Positions 18,626 through 26,549 of a stretch of 42,836 nt of DNA are shown here, one piece after another. The position numbers were made by a program, and so were the translations under genes. Positions within the stretch are counted from its first letter, which is position 1. Every line of letters starts with the position of its first letter. The notes under the pieces were generated by a model that was not told where the DNA came from, ran no database searches, and worked only from the letters and a program-made list of their open reading frames with translations. This stretch comes from DASUHT01 sp051955775. Lineage in GTDB: Bacteria; Actinomycetota; Thermoleophilia; Gaiellales; JAICJC01. The stretch is taken from NCBI GenBank assembly GCA_051955775.1, contig JBQCGJ010000244.1:1-42836 (forward strand), read 5' to 3'.

Positions 18626-19401
18626 CCGGCGTCCTTGGACATCAGCGACTGCAGGAGGTCGATCGGCACCGGCAGGATGGTTGTCGTGTTGTTGGTGGCC
18701 GACACCTCCAGCAGCGTCTGCAGGTAGCGCAGCTGCAGCGCAATCGGGTGCCGCGAGATCACCTCGGCCGCATCCGACAACCGGGTCGAGGCCTGGAACT
18801 CGCCCTCCGCCGAGATCACCTTGGCGCGGCGCTCTCGCTCGGCCTCCGCCTGGCGGGCCATCGCCCGCTGCATGCTGGTGGGGATCTCCACGTCGCGCAC
18901 CTCGACCACGCTGACCTTGATGCCCCAGGGCGCCGTCTGCTCGTCGATGATCTGCTGCAGGATCTGGTTGATCTGGTCGCGCTCGGACAGCAGCTCGTCC
19001 AGGGAATGCTGGCCGAGCACGCTGCGCAGCGTCGTCTGCGCGATCTGCAGGGTTGCCAGCCCGAAGTCCGCGACCTCCACGATGGCGGCGGTGGGGTCGA
19101 CCACACGAAAGTAGGCCACCGCGTTCACGCGCACCGGCACGTTGTCCTTGGTGATCACCTCCTGCGGCGGCACGACCAGCGTCACCGTTCGCAGATCGAC
19201 CCGCACCATCTTGTCCACGATCGGGATCAGCAGGAACAGCCCCGGCCCCTTGGGCTTCCCCAGCAGCCGTCCCAGCCGGAACACCACGCCGCGCTCGTAA
19301 ACCCGCAGCACCCGCACCGAGGCAGCCACGACGCCGATGATGAAGGCGATCAGGATGGCGGCCACGATCAGCTCGGCCACCGAGGACACAAGGACGATCA
19401 T
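18622..19401 (-). CDS. Slipin, SPFH/band 7 membrane protein
   Basis: 259 residues: one N-terminal membrane segment (about 8-30), then the band 7 domain starting RVYERGVVFRLGR and containing VVPPQEVITKDNVPVRVNAV, a charged coiled-coil MARQAEAERERRAKVISAEGE-like region in two parts, and a C-terminal Thr/Ile-rich oligomerisation region. It belongs to the bacterial slipin group that pairs with NfeD proteases. ATG 19401 has GAAGGAG upstream and overlaps the nfeD stop (ATGA). Confidence 0.92.
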   Translation of the reverse strand: MIVLVSSVAELIVAAILIAFIIGVVAASVRVLRVYERGVVFRLGRLLGKPKGPGLFLLIPIVDKMVRVDLRTVTLVVPPQEVITKDNVPVRVNAVAYFRVVDPTAAIVEVADFGLATLQIAQTTLRSVLGQHSLDELLSERDQINQILQQIIDEQTAPWGIKVSVVEVRDVEIPTSMQRAMARQAEAERERRAKVISAEGEFQASTRLSDAAEVISRHPIALQLRYLQTLLEVSATNNTTTILPVPIDLLQSLMSKDAG

Positions 19402-20744
19402 GTATTGGCTCCTTCGGGAGGGGTGCCGTCAGCACGGACGACATGAAGAAGTAGTCCTTCGACGGCCTGCACCACAACCCGTCCTCCAGCGGGGATGGGC
19501 CGATCGTCAGCGTGCGCCCGCCACAGCTCGCCGCGCAGGAACACCTGGCCCTCCGGCGCCAGCGGTGTGCGGGCGACGGCCTCGGCGCCGAGCAGCCCAC
19601 GGCTGCCGGCGGCGGCGTGTCCCGCCACCGGCTGGTGGCGGGCGGCCACGACCTTGGTGGCCACGAACGCCAGGCCGGTGCCCAGCCCGGCGCCGATCAG
19701 GATCACCACCAGCGGCGATACCTCGGCGCCCCCTCCCGGTGTGCGGAACAGCATCAGGCCGCCCACGCACAGTGCGATCACGCCCGAGATCCCGATCAGA
19801 CCGTGGCTGGTCACCCACCCCTCCAGCAACAGCAGGATCACTCCGAAAACGATCAGCGCAGCGCCCGCCCAGTTGATGGGCACGATCGTGAATCCGAACA
19901 GGGCCAGGACGAGCGCGATCAGACCGAGCGTGCCCGGCAGGATCACGCCGGGGTGGAACACCTCGTAGGCCAGGCCGGCGATCCCGGCCAGGAACAGCAG
20001 GTACAGCAGGTTGGGATCGATCAGGATGTCCAGCAGCTGCAGCGTCCACGGCATGTCCAGGGTCTCGATGCGTGCGTTGGCGGTGTGCAGCACGATCGGC
20101 TTGTGGATGTAGGTCGTGGTCGTGCCATCGATACGGTCGAGCAGCACCGGCAGGCTGCGCGCGTCGTACTCGATCAGGTTGCCCCGCAGGGCCTCCTGGT
20201 CGGTGTACTCGGTGGCCTTGCTGACGATCAGCTGGGCCAGCACCGGGTTGCGCCCGTGGTCGACGGCCAGCCCGCGGATCTGGGCTTCGGCGTCGTTCAT
20301 CACCTTGCGGCGCAGGTCGGAGCCGCTGATGTTCCCTCCCGACGCGTCGATCGGAGTGGCGGCGCCGATGTGCGTGGTGGGCGCCCTGGCCGCCACGTCC
20401 GACGCCATGGTGATGAACGACCCGGCCGACGCCGCACGGGCGCCGGCGGGCGCCACGTACACGATCACCGGTACCGGCGAGTTCAGCTCGTCCTGGATGA
20501 TGTTGTTCATCGAGGTGGAGTCCCCGCCCGGGGTGTTGAGCAGGATCACCAGGGCCGCCGCGTGCTCGCTCTTGGCGTGGTTGATGGAGTCCTGGACGAA
20601 GCTGGCCGAGACCGGATTGATCTCGGAGTCGAGGCGGATCGCGACCACCAGCGGCTGGGACGAGGAACCGGCCGCGGCCGCGGGTCCTGCGCCGGCTGCC
20701 AGCGCCACGCAGGCCACGATCACCGCGGTCACCCACCTGGTCAT
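19398..20744 (-). CDS. NfeD-type membrane serine protease (long form)
   Basis: 448 residues. A signal peptide (about 1-25, ending AAAAG) precedes a ClpP-like domain with LLNTPGGDSTSMN and the likely nucleophile serine in GARAASAGSF; a conserved EALRGNLIEYDA segment is near the catalytic lysine region. Four membrane segments span about 240-355 and an OB-fold NfeD domain ends the protein. Long NfeD proteins cleave the C-terminus of the partner slipin (shown in Pyrococcus). ATG 20744 lies 2 nt after the birA stop and 6 nt after a TACAAT. Confidence 0.9.
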   Translation of the reverse strand: MTRWVTAVIVACVALAAGAGPAAAAGSSSQPLVVAIRLDSEINPVSASFVQDSINHAKSEHAAALVILLNTPGGDSTSMNNIIQDELNSPVPVIVYVAPAGARAASAGSFITMASDVAARAPTTHIGAATPIDASGGNISGSDLRRKVMNDAEAQIRGLAVDHGRNPVLAQLIVSKATEYTDQEALRGNLIEYDARSLPVLLDRIDGTTTTYIHKPIVLHTANARIETLDMPWTLQLLDILIDPNLLYLLFLAGIAGLAYEVFHPGVILPGTLGLIALVLALFGFTIVPINWAGAALIVFGVILLLLEGWVTSHGLIGISGVIALCVGGLMLFRTPGGGAEVSPLVVILIGAGLGTGLAFVATKVVAARHQPVAGHAAAGSRGLLGAEAVARTPLAPEGQVFLRGELWRAHADDRPIPAGGRVVVQAVEGLLLHVVRADGTPPEGANT

Positions 20745-20746
20745 GG

Positions 20747-21481
20747 TCAAATTGTACGACCTGTCGGGTCCACCGCTACCTCGGCCACCTCGGCCGAGGT
20801 ATACGCCACCCCGTCGACCACCAGGCGGCCCTCTCCGTCGGTGCCCTGGCTGATCCCGTGCGGGCCGTCTGCGAGCCGGATCCGGCGGCCCCGTAACTCG
20901 TCTCGCTCCAGCCCCGCGAACCCGCTGCACTCGAAGGCATCAAACCGTTGCTCGAGCGTCCACAGGAGGTCCGACAGGAGCTGCGCGCGGTTCACCGCCG
21001 ACCCCGTCTCGAGGAGCAGTGACGTGGCGGGCACGCGGGCGTCCGTGGGCAGGTCGGCTGGGGTCAGGTTGGCGTTCACCCCGATTCCGACCACCATCGT
21101 ACCGTTCCGCACCTCGGCCAGGATGCCCGCCAGCTTGCGTCCGTCCACCACCACGTCGTTCGGCCACCGCACCGCGGCCGCCGGGGCCACCGCGTCACAC
21201 ACCGCCTCGGCCGCCACCAGCGAGAACGGCGCGAGCCGATCGGGCGGCGTCGTGGGATGTAGCATCACCGAGAACAGGACGCCCAGCCCGTGGGGGCACG
21301 CCCATGCCCGGCCGCGGCGTCCCCGTCCGGCCGTCTGCTCCTCGCACGCGGCCACACCGAACGCCGGTAGGCCGTGCGCCAGCTCCTGTGTCGACTCGCA
21401 CACGTCGTGCCACTCGTATGGGCGTCCAAAGCGCCCGCGCAGCAGCGGTTCCACCTGCTCGCGGCGCAACGTGTTCTCCAT
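20747..21481 (-). CDS. birA: Biotin--[acetyl-CoA-carboxylase] ligase
   Basis: 244 residues, catalytic-only BirA without the N-terminal repressor HTH. Motifs: CESTQELAH, EEQTAGRGRRGRAW (biotinyl-AMP loop), RWPNDVVVDGRKLAGIL and VGIGVNAN, then a C-terminal SH3-like domain. It attaches biotin to the BCCP subunit of acetyl-CoA carboxylase, fitting the fatty-acid block it faces. ATG 21481 is taken because the family start and a TATTCT -10 lie just upstream; an upstream in-frame extension would run into the sigma gene. Confidence 0.93.
   Translation of the reverse strand: MENTLRREQVEPLLRGRFGRPYEWHDVCESTQELAHGLPAFGVAACEEQTAGRGRRGRAWACPHGLGVLFSVMLHPTTPPDRLAPFSLVAAEAVCDAVAPAAAVRWPNDVVVDGRKLAGILAEVRNGTMVVGIGVNANLTPADLPTDARVPATSLLLETGSAVNRAQLLSDLLWTLEQRFDAFECSGFAGLERDELRGRRIRLADGPHGISQGTDGEGRLVVDGVAYTSAEVAEVAVDPTGRTI
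20751..20756 (-). promoter_or_regulatory. -10 element (TACAAT) before nfeD
   Basis: TACAAT on the minus strand, 6 nt before the nfeD ATG and inside the last codons of birA. It would give a leaderless nfeD-slipin-galT transcript additional to read-through from birA. Confidence 0.4.
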
Positions 21482-21503
21482 GCGATCACTAGAATACGCG
21501 CCC
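21482..21503. promoter_or_regulatory. Divergent birA/sigma promoter with overlapping -10 elements
   Basis: TAGAAT on the plus strand (21490-21495) ends 8 nt before the sigma ATG; TATTCT on the minus strand (21491-21496) ends 9 nt before the birA ATG. Five base pairs are shared. No Shine-Dalgarno exists for either gene. A TTGGGT at 21515-21520 (minus) could be the birA -35 at 18 nt. Confidence 0.5.
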
Positions 21504-22130
21504 ATGCTTTCGCAACCCAATCGCGGCTCGGCGCGTCTGACGGTTCGAGATCGGGGTCGCGATCAGCTTGCGTACCCCACCCTGTCGGACCTGGTGCTTG
21601 CGGTGCGCGCCAGGGACGGCGACCGACGCGCGCTGGAGACGCTGATCGAGCGGCACGCGGCGGGGGTGCGGAGGCTGGCCGGGTACCTGCTCTCGGACCC
21701 CAACGACGCGGAGGACGCGGCCCAGGAGGCGCTGGCAAAGCTGTGCACGAGGATCGGTCAGTTCAGAGGCGAGTCGCAGTTCGCGACCTGGCTGTACAGC
21801 CTGGTCGCCAACACCTGCCGCGACCTCGGAGAACGGCAGCGCCGGCGGCGGCACCAGCCGCTGGAGACGGCGCGGGAAGCGATCTGTCCAGACGAGCCGG
21901 CAGCGCTCGCATTGCAGCGCGATCAGCGCCGGGCGCTGCGCGAGAGCCTGGCCGGCCTGTCACTCGAGCAGCGGCACGTGATGGTCATGAAGGACGTGCT
22001 GTCGCTGTCGTACGAAGAGATCGCCGGCGCGCTGCGGATGCCGGTGGGAACGGTCAAGTGCCACGCCCACAGGGGACGGGCACGGATGCGGCGGGCGATC
22101 GGATCGCTGCGCCAGGCGGCGGGAGCGTGA
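21504..22130 (+). CDS. ECF-type RNA polymerase sigma factor
   Basis: 208 residues. Region 2 includes LIERHAAGVRRLAGYLLSDP and NDAEDAAQEALAKL, then FATWLYSLVANTCRD; region 4 has SLEQRHVMVMKDVLSLSYEEIA and the recognition helix MPVGTVKCHAHRGRARMR. No region 1.1 or 3 is present. No anti-sigma gene is adjacent; instead the stop overlaps fabZ in a GTGA junction. It may control the fatty-acid run or itself, an inference from linkage only. Confidence 0.88.
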   Translation: MLSQPNRGSARLTVRDRGRDQLAYPTLSDLVLAVRARDGDRRALETLIERHAAGVRRLAGYLLSDPNDAEDAAQEALAKLCTRIGQFRGESQFATWLYSLVANTCRDLGERQRRRRHQPLETAREAICPDEPAALALQRDQRRALRESLAGLSLEQRHVMVMKDVLSLSYEEIAGALRMPVGTVKCHAHRGRARMRRAIGSLRQAAGA

Positions 22131-22582
22131 TCGAGGGGCTGCGGCTGCCGCTCGACCGCCAGCGCATCCAGAGCATCATTCCCCACCGCGATCCGTTTCT
22201 GCTGGTGGACGAGGTGACCGAGCTGGAGCCGGGCGTGCGGGCCCGCGGCAGCTACCGGGTCGACCCCGGGGCGTGGTATCTGGCAGGCCACTTCCCCGGC
22301 AACCCGATCATGCCGGGCGTGCTGCAGGTCGAGGCGCTGGCGCAGCTGGGCGCCATCTGCGGGCTGTCGCATCCCGACCACGCAGGCCGGCTGGCGCTGT
22401 TCGCCGGCATCGACGACGTGCGGTTCAAGCAGATCGTGCGCCCGCTCGATGTGCTCGATCTGGAGGCGGAGATCGTGCGCCTGCGCGGGCCGGTGGGGCG
22501 CGCCGAGGTGCAGGCGAGCGTGGCCGGCAAGCCGGCCTGCCGGGGCACCATCACCTTCGCGCTGACCGAGGCGCCGGAGTGA
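22127..22582 (+). CDS. fabZ: (3R)-hydroxyacyl-[ACP] dehydratase FabZ
   Basis: 151 residues, single hotdog fold. Catalytic His55 in AGHFPGNPIMPG and Glu69 in LQVEALAQ are present; IPHRDPFLLVDEV and VRFKQIVRPLD complete the family pattern. It dehydrates beta-hydroxyacyl-ACP in type II fatty acid synthesis. GTG 22127 overlaps the sigma stop; FabZ ends in a TGATG junction with fabH. Confidence 0.95.
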   Translation: MIEGLRLPLDRQRIQSIIPHRDPFLLVDEVTELEPGVRARGSYRVDPGAWYLAGHFPGNPIMPGVLQVEALAQLGAICGLSHPDHAGRLALFAGIDDVRFKQIVRPLDVLDLEAEIVRLRGPVGRAEVQASVAGKPACRGTITFALTEAPE

Positions 22583-23574
22583 TGGCCGCCTGCCGCGGCG
22601 GGGTGTCCGTGCTCGGGGTGGGCTCCCATGCGCCCAGCCGGGTGATGTCCAATGCGGAGCTGGCCACCATGATGGACACCTCCGACGAGTGGATCGCATC
22701 GCGCACGGGGATCCGCGAGCGGCGTGTGGCGGCCGATTCGGAGTCGCCGGTCGATCTTGGCTGGGAGGCCGCCCGGCGCGCGCTCGACGACGCCGGCCTC
22801 GAGCCGTCGGACGTCGACCTGATCGTGGCCGCCACGTCCAGCCCCGACTTCTACTTCCCGGCTACCGCTGCGCTGATCGGTCACCGGCTGGGCACGAATG
22901 CCGCCGGGTTCGACCTGTCGGCCGCGTGCAGCGGCTTCGTGTTTGCGCTCGCACAGGCCTACAGCCAGGTCGCCGCGGGCATCTCGGAGGTGTCGCTGGT
23001 CGTGGGGACGGAGGTCTTCTCGCGACTCCTGGATTGGTCAGACCGATCAACATGCGTGCTGTTCGGCGACGGCGCCGGCGCTGTCGTTCTCGGCCGCGAC
23101 ACCCGGTCGCGGGGACTGCTGGGGATCGAGCTGGGCTCGAACGGCGAGGGCGGCGATCTGCTGTGCGTGGCCGCCGCCGGGCATCGGCCGAACGGTCAGT
23201 CACCCTACGTGCGGATGGACGGCCCGCAGGTGTACAAGTTCGCGACCACGGTCAGCGTGGAGTCCGCGCTGCGCGTGCTGGACACGGCCGGACTGGAGGT
23301 GGCCGACGTGGACCGGTTCGTCCCGCACCAGGCCAACCAGCGGATCATCGAGCACGCCGCACGCCGGCTGGGGATCCCGTTCTCCAAGGTGGAGTCGAAC
23401 GTGGACCGCTACGGGAACACCTCGGCGGCCTCGATCCCCATCTGCCTGGACGAGGCGTATCGTGCCGGTCGCATCACGACCGGAGACATCGTGCTCATGA
23501 CCGGATTCGGTGGCGGGCTCTCGTGGGGTTCGTGCGTGATGGAATGGACAACGTCTCTGAAGGAGCGAGCATGA
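22582..23574 (+). CDS. fabH: Beta-ketoacyl-ACP synthase III
   Basis: 330 residues, thiolase fold. Catalytic triad Cys116 (LSAACSGFVF), His in VPHQANQRIIEHAA and Asn in YGNTSAASIP. N-terminal MDTSDEWIASRTGIRERR is the substrate-tunnel segment. It condenses acyl-CoA with malonyl-ACP to start fatty acids. ATG 22582 overlaps the fabZ stop; the end overlaps fabD. Confidence 0.96.
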   Translation: MAACRGGVSVLGVGSHAPSRVMSNAELATMMDTSDEWIASRTGIRERRVAADSESPVDLGWEAARRALDDAGLEPSDVDLIVAATSSPDFYFPATAALIGHRLGTNAAGFDLSAACSGFVFALAQAYSQVAAGISEVSLVVGTEVFSRLLDWSDRSTCVLFGDGAGAVVLGRDTRSRGLLGIELGSNGEGGDLLCVAAAGHRPNGQSPYVRMDGPQVYKFATTVSVESALRVLDTAGLEVADVDRFVPHQANQRIIEHAARRLGIPFSKVESNVDRYGNTSAASIPICLDEAYRAGRITTGDIVLMTGFGGGLSWGSCVMEWTTSLKERA

Positions 23575-24485
23575 GCAAGATCGCGTTCTGCTTCCCCGGG
23601 CAGGGGAGCCAGCGCGTGGGCATGGGTCGTGAGCTGGCTGCGGCGTACCCGGAGGCCGCCGCGGTGTACGAGGAGGCGTCCGACGAGCTCGGATTCGACG
23701 TGGCCAAGCTGTGCTTCGAGGGGCCGCTGGATCAGCTGTCACAGACCGAGCTGACCCAGCCGGCGCTGGTGGCGACATCGCTGGCAGCGCTGCGCGCCGT
23801 GCAGGTCAGGCTGGGCGTGCAGCCCGACGTGGTGGTCGGGCACAGCGTGGGTGAGTACGCCGCCATCGCGGCCGCCGACAGCGTCGGCATCGGAGCCGTC
23901 TCGCGGCTTGTCCGCGAACGCGGCCTGGCCATGGCGGCGTCCCGCGCCAACGGCGCCATGGCGGCGGTGCTGGGCCTGGATGACGACGAGGTGGAGCGGC
24001 TGTGCGCCGAGCGCGGTGACGTCTGGCCCGCCAACTACAACTGCCCCGGCCAGCTCGTCATCTCGGGCCGGGAGGACGCCGTGTCAAGCGTCGGCGACCG
24101 CGCTCGCGAGCTTGGTGCGAAGGTGGTCAGGCTGCGGGTCTCGGGGGCATTCCACAGCCCGCTCGTCGAGGATGCTGCACATCGCCTGGAGCCCGCGCTG
24201 CGCGCGGTCAGCTTCGGTGACCTGAAGACGCGCTTCGTGTCCACCGTGTCGTCCAAGCTGGAGACGGTCGACCGGGTGCCGGGGCTGCTGGTCGAGCAGC
24301 TCACCGCGCCCGTGCGCTTCACCCAGGCCGTACTGGGGATGGTGGCCGACGGCGTGCGCACCTTCGTCGAGGTCGGCGCCGGCAGCGTGCTGTCCGGGCT
24401 GGTCAAGCGGATCGACCGCAACGTGACCGCGGTGTCGGTGAGCACGCCCGACGACCTGCGAGCCGCTGAGGGCACGATTGCCTGA
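23571..24485 (+). CDS. fabD: Malonyl-CoA:ACP transacylase
   Basis: 304 residues. FPGQGSQRVGMG at the N-terminus, nucleophile Ser92 in GHSVGEYAA, the malonyl-binding Arg in LVRERG and His in GAFHSPLVE are visible. It moves malonyl from CoA to ACP. ATG 23571 overlaps the fabH stop (ATGA) with AAGGAG 6 nt upstream. Confidence 0.96.
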   Translation: MSKIAFCFPGQGSQRVGMGRELAAAYPEAAAVYEEASDELGFDVAKLCFEGPLDQLSQTELTQPALVATSLAALRAVQVRLGVQPDVVVGHSVGEYAAIAAADSVGIGAVSRLVRERGLAMAASRANGAMAAVLGLDDDEVERLCAERGDVWPANYNCPGQLVISGREDAVSSVGDRARELGAKVVRLRVSGAFHSPLVEDAAHRLEPALRAVSFGDLKTRFVSTVSSKLETVDRVPGLLVEQLTAPVRFTQAVLGMVADGVRTFVEVGAGSVLSGLVKRIDRNVTAVSVSTPDDLRAAEGTIA

Positions 24486-25230
24486 GCGCGAGCTGGACGG
24501 GCGGGTGGCGCTGGTCACCGGCGGGTCGCGCGGCATCGGCGCGGCGATATGCGCCGAGCTGGCCGCGGCCGGAGCGACCGTGGCCGTCAACTACGCCCGC
24601 CGGTCCGACGCCGCGGAGGCGGTGGTGGAGGAGATACGCGGGGGCGGGGGCACCGCACATGCGATCGAGGGCGACATCTCCACGGCCGCGGGGGCGACCG
24701 GGCTGGTCGAGCACGTCGAGGCCGAGATCGGGCCGATCGCGATCCTCGTGTGCAACGCGGGGATCACGCGCGACGACCTGATCATGAGGCTGGACGAGAC
24801 CGCGTGGCGGGAGGTGATCGACACCAACCTGGGCGGCGCATTCTTCACTTGCCGGGCGGTGGCGAGGCCGATGCTGAAACGACGGGCCGGCGTGATCGTC
24901 ACCATGTCATCCGTCGTGGGCGTGCACGGGAATGCTGGTCAGACCAACTACGCAGCGTCCAAGGCGGGCCTGATAGGCCTCACCAAATCACTGGCCAAGG
25001 AGCTCGGCGGGCGGGGGATCCGGGTCAACGCGATCGCCCCCGGCTACATCGCCACGGACATCACGGCGGGCCTTCCGGAGCAGGCCACCGAGGCCATCCT
25101 GGCGTCCACGCCGCTGGGCCGGCTGGGCACGCCGGCGGATGTGGCGGCGGCTGTCAGGTTTCTGGTGTCGGATGCGGCAGGATTCATCACGGGTGATGTG
25201 TTGGCAGTGGACGGAGGTCTGGGGGCATGA
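24478..25230 (+). CDS. fabG: 3-oxoacyl-[ACP] reductase FabG
   Basis: 250 residues, SDR fold: cofactor loop TGGSRGIG, NAG motif CNAGITRDD, catalytic Ser (MSSVVG), YAASK Tyr/Lys, and the C-terminal ITGDVLAVDGG. It uses NADPH to reduce beta-ketoacyl-ACP. Start TTG 24478 has GAGGG 7 nt upstream and overlaps fabD by 8 nt; no ATG is available before the Rossmann loop. Confidence 0.95.
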   Translation: MPERELDGRVALVTGGSRGIGAAICAELAAAGATVAVNYARRSDAAEAVVEEIRGGGGTAHAIEGDISTAAGATGLVEHVEAEIGPIAILVCNAGITRDDLIMRLDETAWREVIDTNLGGAFFTCRAVARPMLKRRAGVIVTMSSVVGVHGNAGQTNYAASKAGLIGLTKSLAKELGGRGIRVNAIAPGYIATDITAGLPEQATEAILASTPLGRLGTPADVAAAVRFLVSDAAGFITGDVLAVDGGLGA

Positions 25231-26483
25231 GCTCGAACGGGCGGCGGAGAGTGGTGGTCACGGGCGTGGGCATGGTCAGCCCCTGCGGGCTGACGTTCGA
25301 CGAGTCGTGGCAGGGGATCCGGGACGGCGTGCCCGGGGTGGCCCGTGTGGAGGGCGTCGACATGCCCGAGGGTACGGTGGATATCGCGGCGCAGGTCAAG
25401 GGCTTCGACCCCGAGCAGTGGATGGAGAAGCGCTCCGCGCGGCGCACCGACCGTTTCTCGCAGTTCGCGGTGGCCGCGGCGAAGATGGCGATCGAGGACG
25501 CCGGCCTCGAGATCGGGGATGACGCACATCGCATCGGATGCTCCATCGGCACCGGGATCGGCGGACTGGGCACGCAGGAGGTGGCCCACGCCAAGCTGTT
25601 CGAGGCCGGCCCGAGCCGTCTCAACCCGTTCTGGGTGACCGCGCTGATCGCGAACATGGGCGCGGCGGAGGTGTCGATGTCGCTGGGCACGCGCGGGCCG
25701 CTGACGACCGAATGCACGGCCTGCGCGGCCTCCGGCATGTCGCTCGGCAACGCGCTTCTGTACATCCGCGCGGGGATGGCCGACGCGATGCTCGCCGGCG
25801 GGGTGGAGGCGCCGATCTGGCGGCTCGCCCTGGGCGGATTCGGCACCATGCGCGCGCTGTCGAGGCGGCTCGACGATCCGGCCGGCGCCAGCCGTCCGTT
25901 CGACTCCGGGCGCGACGGGTTCGTGCTCGCCGAGGGCGGCGCGGTGCTCGTGCTGGAAGAGCTGGAGCGGGCGCGGGCGCGCGGCGCCCGCATCCTCGGG
26001 GAGGTGGCCGGCTACGGCATGTCCTCAGACGCCCATCACGTGACCGAGCCCGACCCGGTCGGCACCAACCCGGCTCGCGCCATGACGATGGCGATGGAGG
26101 ACGCCGGCGTCACGCCGGACCAGATCGGGTATATCAACGCGCACGGCACGTCAACGCCCGCAGGCGACACGGCCGAGACCAGGGCGCTGAAGCTCGCGCT
26201 GGGCGAGGACGAGGCGCGGCGGATCCCGATCTCGTCGACCAAGGGCGTGACCGGCCACATGCTGGGGGCGGCCGGGGCGGTCGAGGCCGCCGTGACCCTG
26301 GCGGCGATGCGCGACGGCTTCGTGCCGCCGACCGCCAACCTGACCGATCCCGACCCGACGTGTGACCTGGACTACATCCCGAACACCGGTCGCGCCGCCG
26401 ACGTCGAGGTCGCCATCTCCAACTCCTTCGGGTTCGGCGGCCATAACGCCGTGCTCGTGCTGCGGCGGGAGCCGGTGGACTGA
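25227..26483 (+). CDS. fabF: Beta-ketoacyl-ACP synthase II
   Basis: 418 residues. Cys166 in TECTACAASG, His in NAHGTSTPAGD and His in STKGVTGHMLGAAGA form the Cys-His-His triad. Elongating condensing enzyme. ATG 25227 overlaps fabG (ATGA). The acpP gene that usually lies between fabG and fabF is absent. The 66-nt spacer to accD contains only a weak GCCGCC/GGCGGC repeat and a TATCGT at 26527-26532. Confidence 0.96.
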   Translation: MSSNGRRRVVVTGVGMVSPCGLTFDESWQGIRDGVPGVARVEGVDMPEGTVDIAAQVKGFDPEQWMEKRSARRTDRFSQFAVAAAKMAIEDAGLEIGDDAHRIGCSIGTGIGGLGTQEVAHAKLFEAGPSRLNPFWVTALIANMGAAEVSMSLGTRGPLTTECTACAASGMSLGNALLYIRAGMADAMLAGGVEAPIWRLALGGFGTMRALSRRLDDPAGASRPFDSGRDGFVLAEGGAVLVLEELERARARGARILGEVAGYGMSSDAHHVTEPDPVGTNPARAMTMAMEDAGVTPDQIGYINAHGTSTPAGDTAETRALKLALGEDEARRIPISSTKGVTGHMLGAAGAVEAAVTLAAMRDGFVPPTANLTDPDPTCDLDYIPNTGRAADVEVAISNSFGFGGHNAVLVLRREPVD

Positions 26484-26549
26484 CGTCGCCGCCCGGCGGC
26501 CGTCCACGCAACCTTTTCCGAGCCTGTATCGTCCGGACTTCAGCCTCAC

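Noticed and set aside
19512..21503. N-terminal 660-codon extension of the sigma factor frame
   Set aside because: It is antisense to nfeD and birA and of shadow composition; ATG 21504 fits the sigma family start and the -10 element.
26484..26549. GCCGCC/GGCGGC repeat after fabF as a terminator
   Set aside because: Almost no loop and no U tract; accD is probably reached by read-through.
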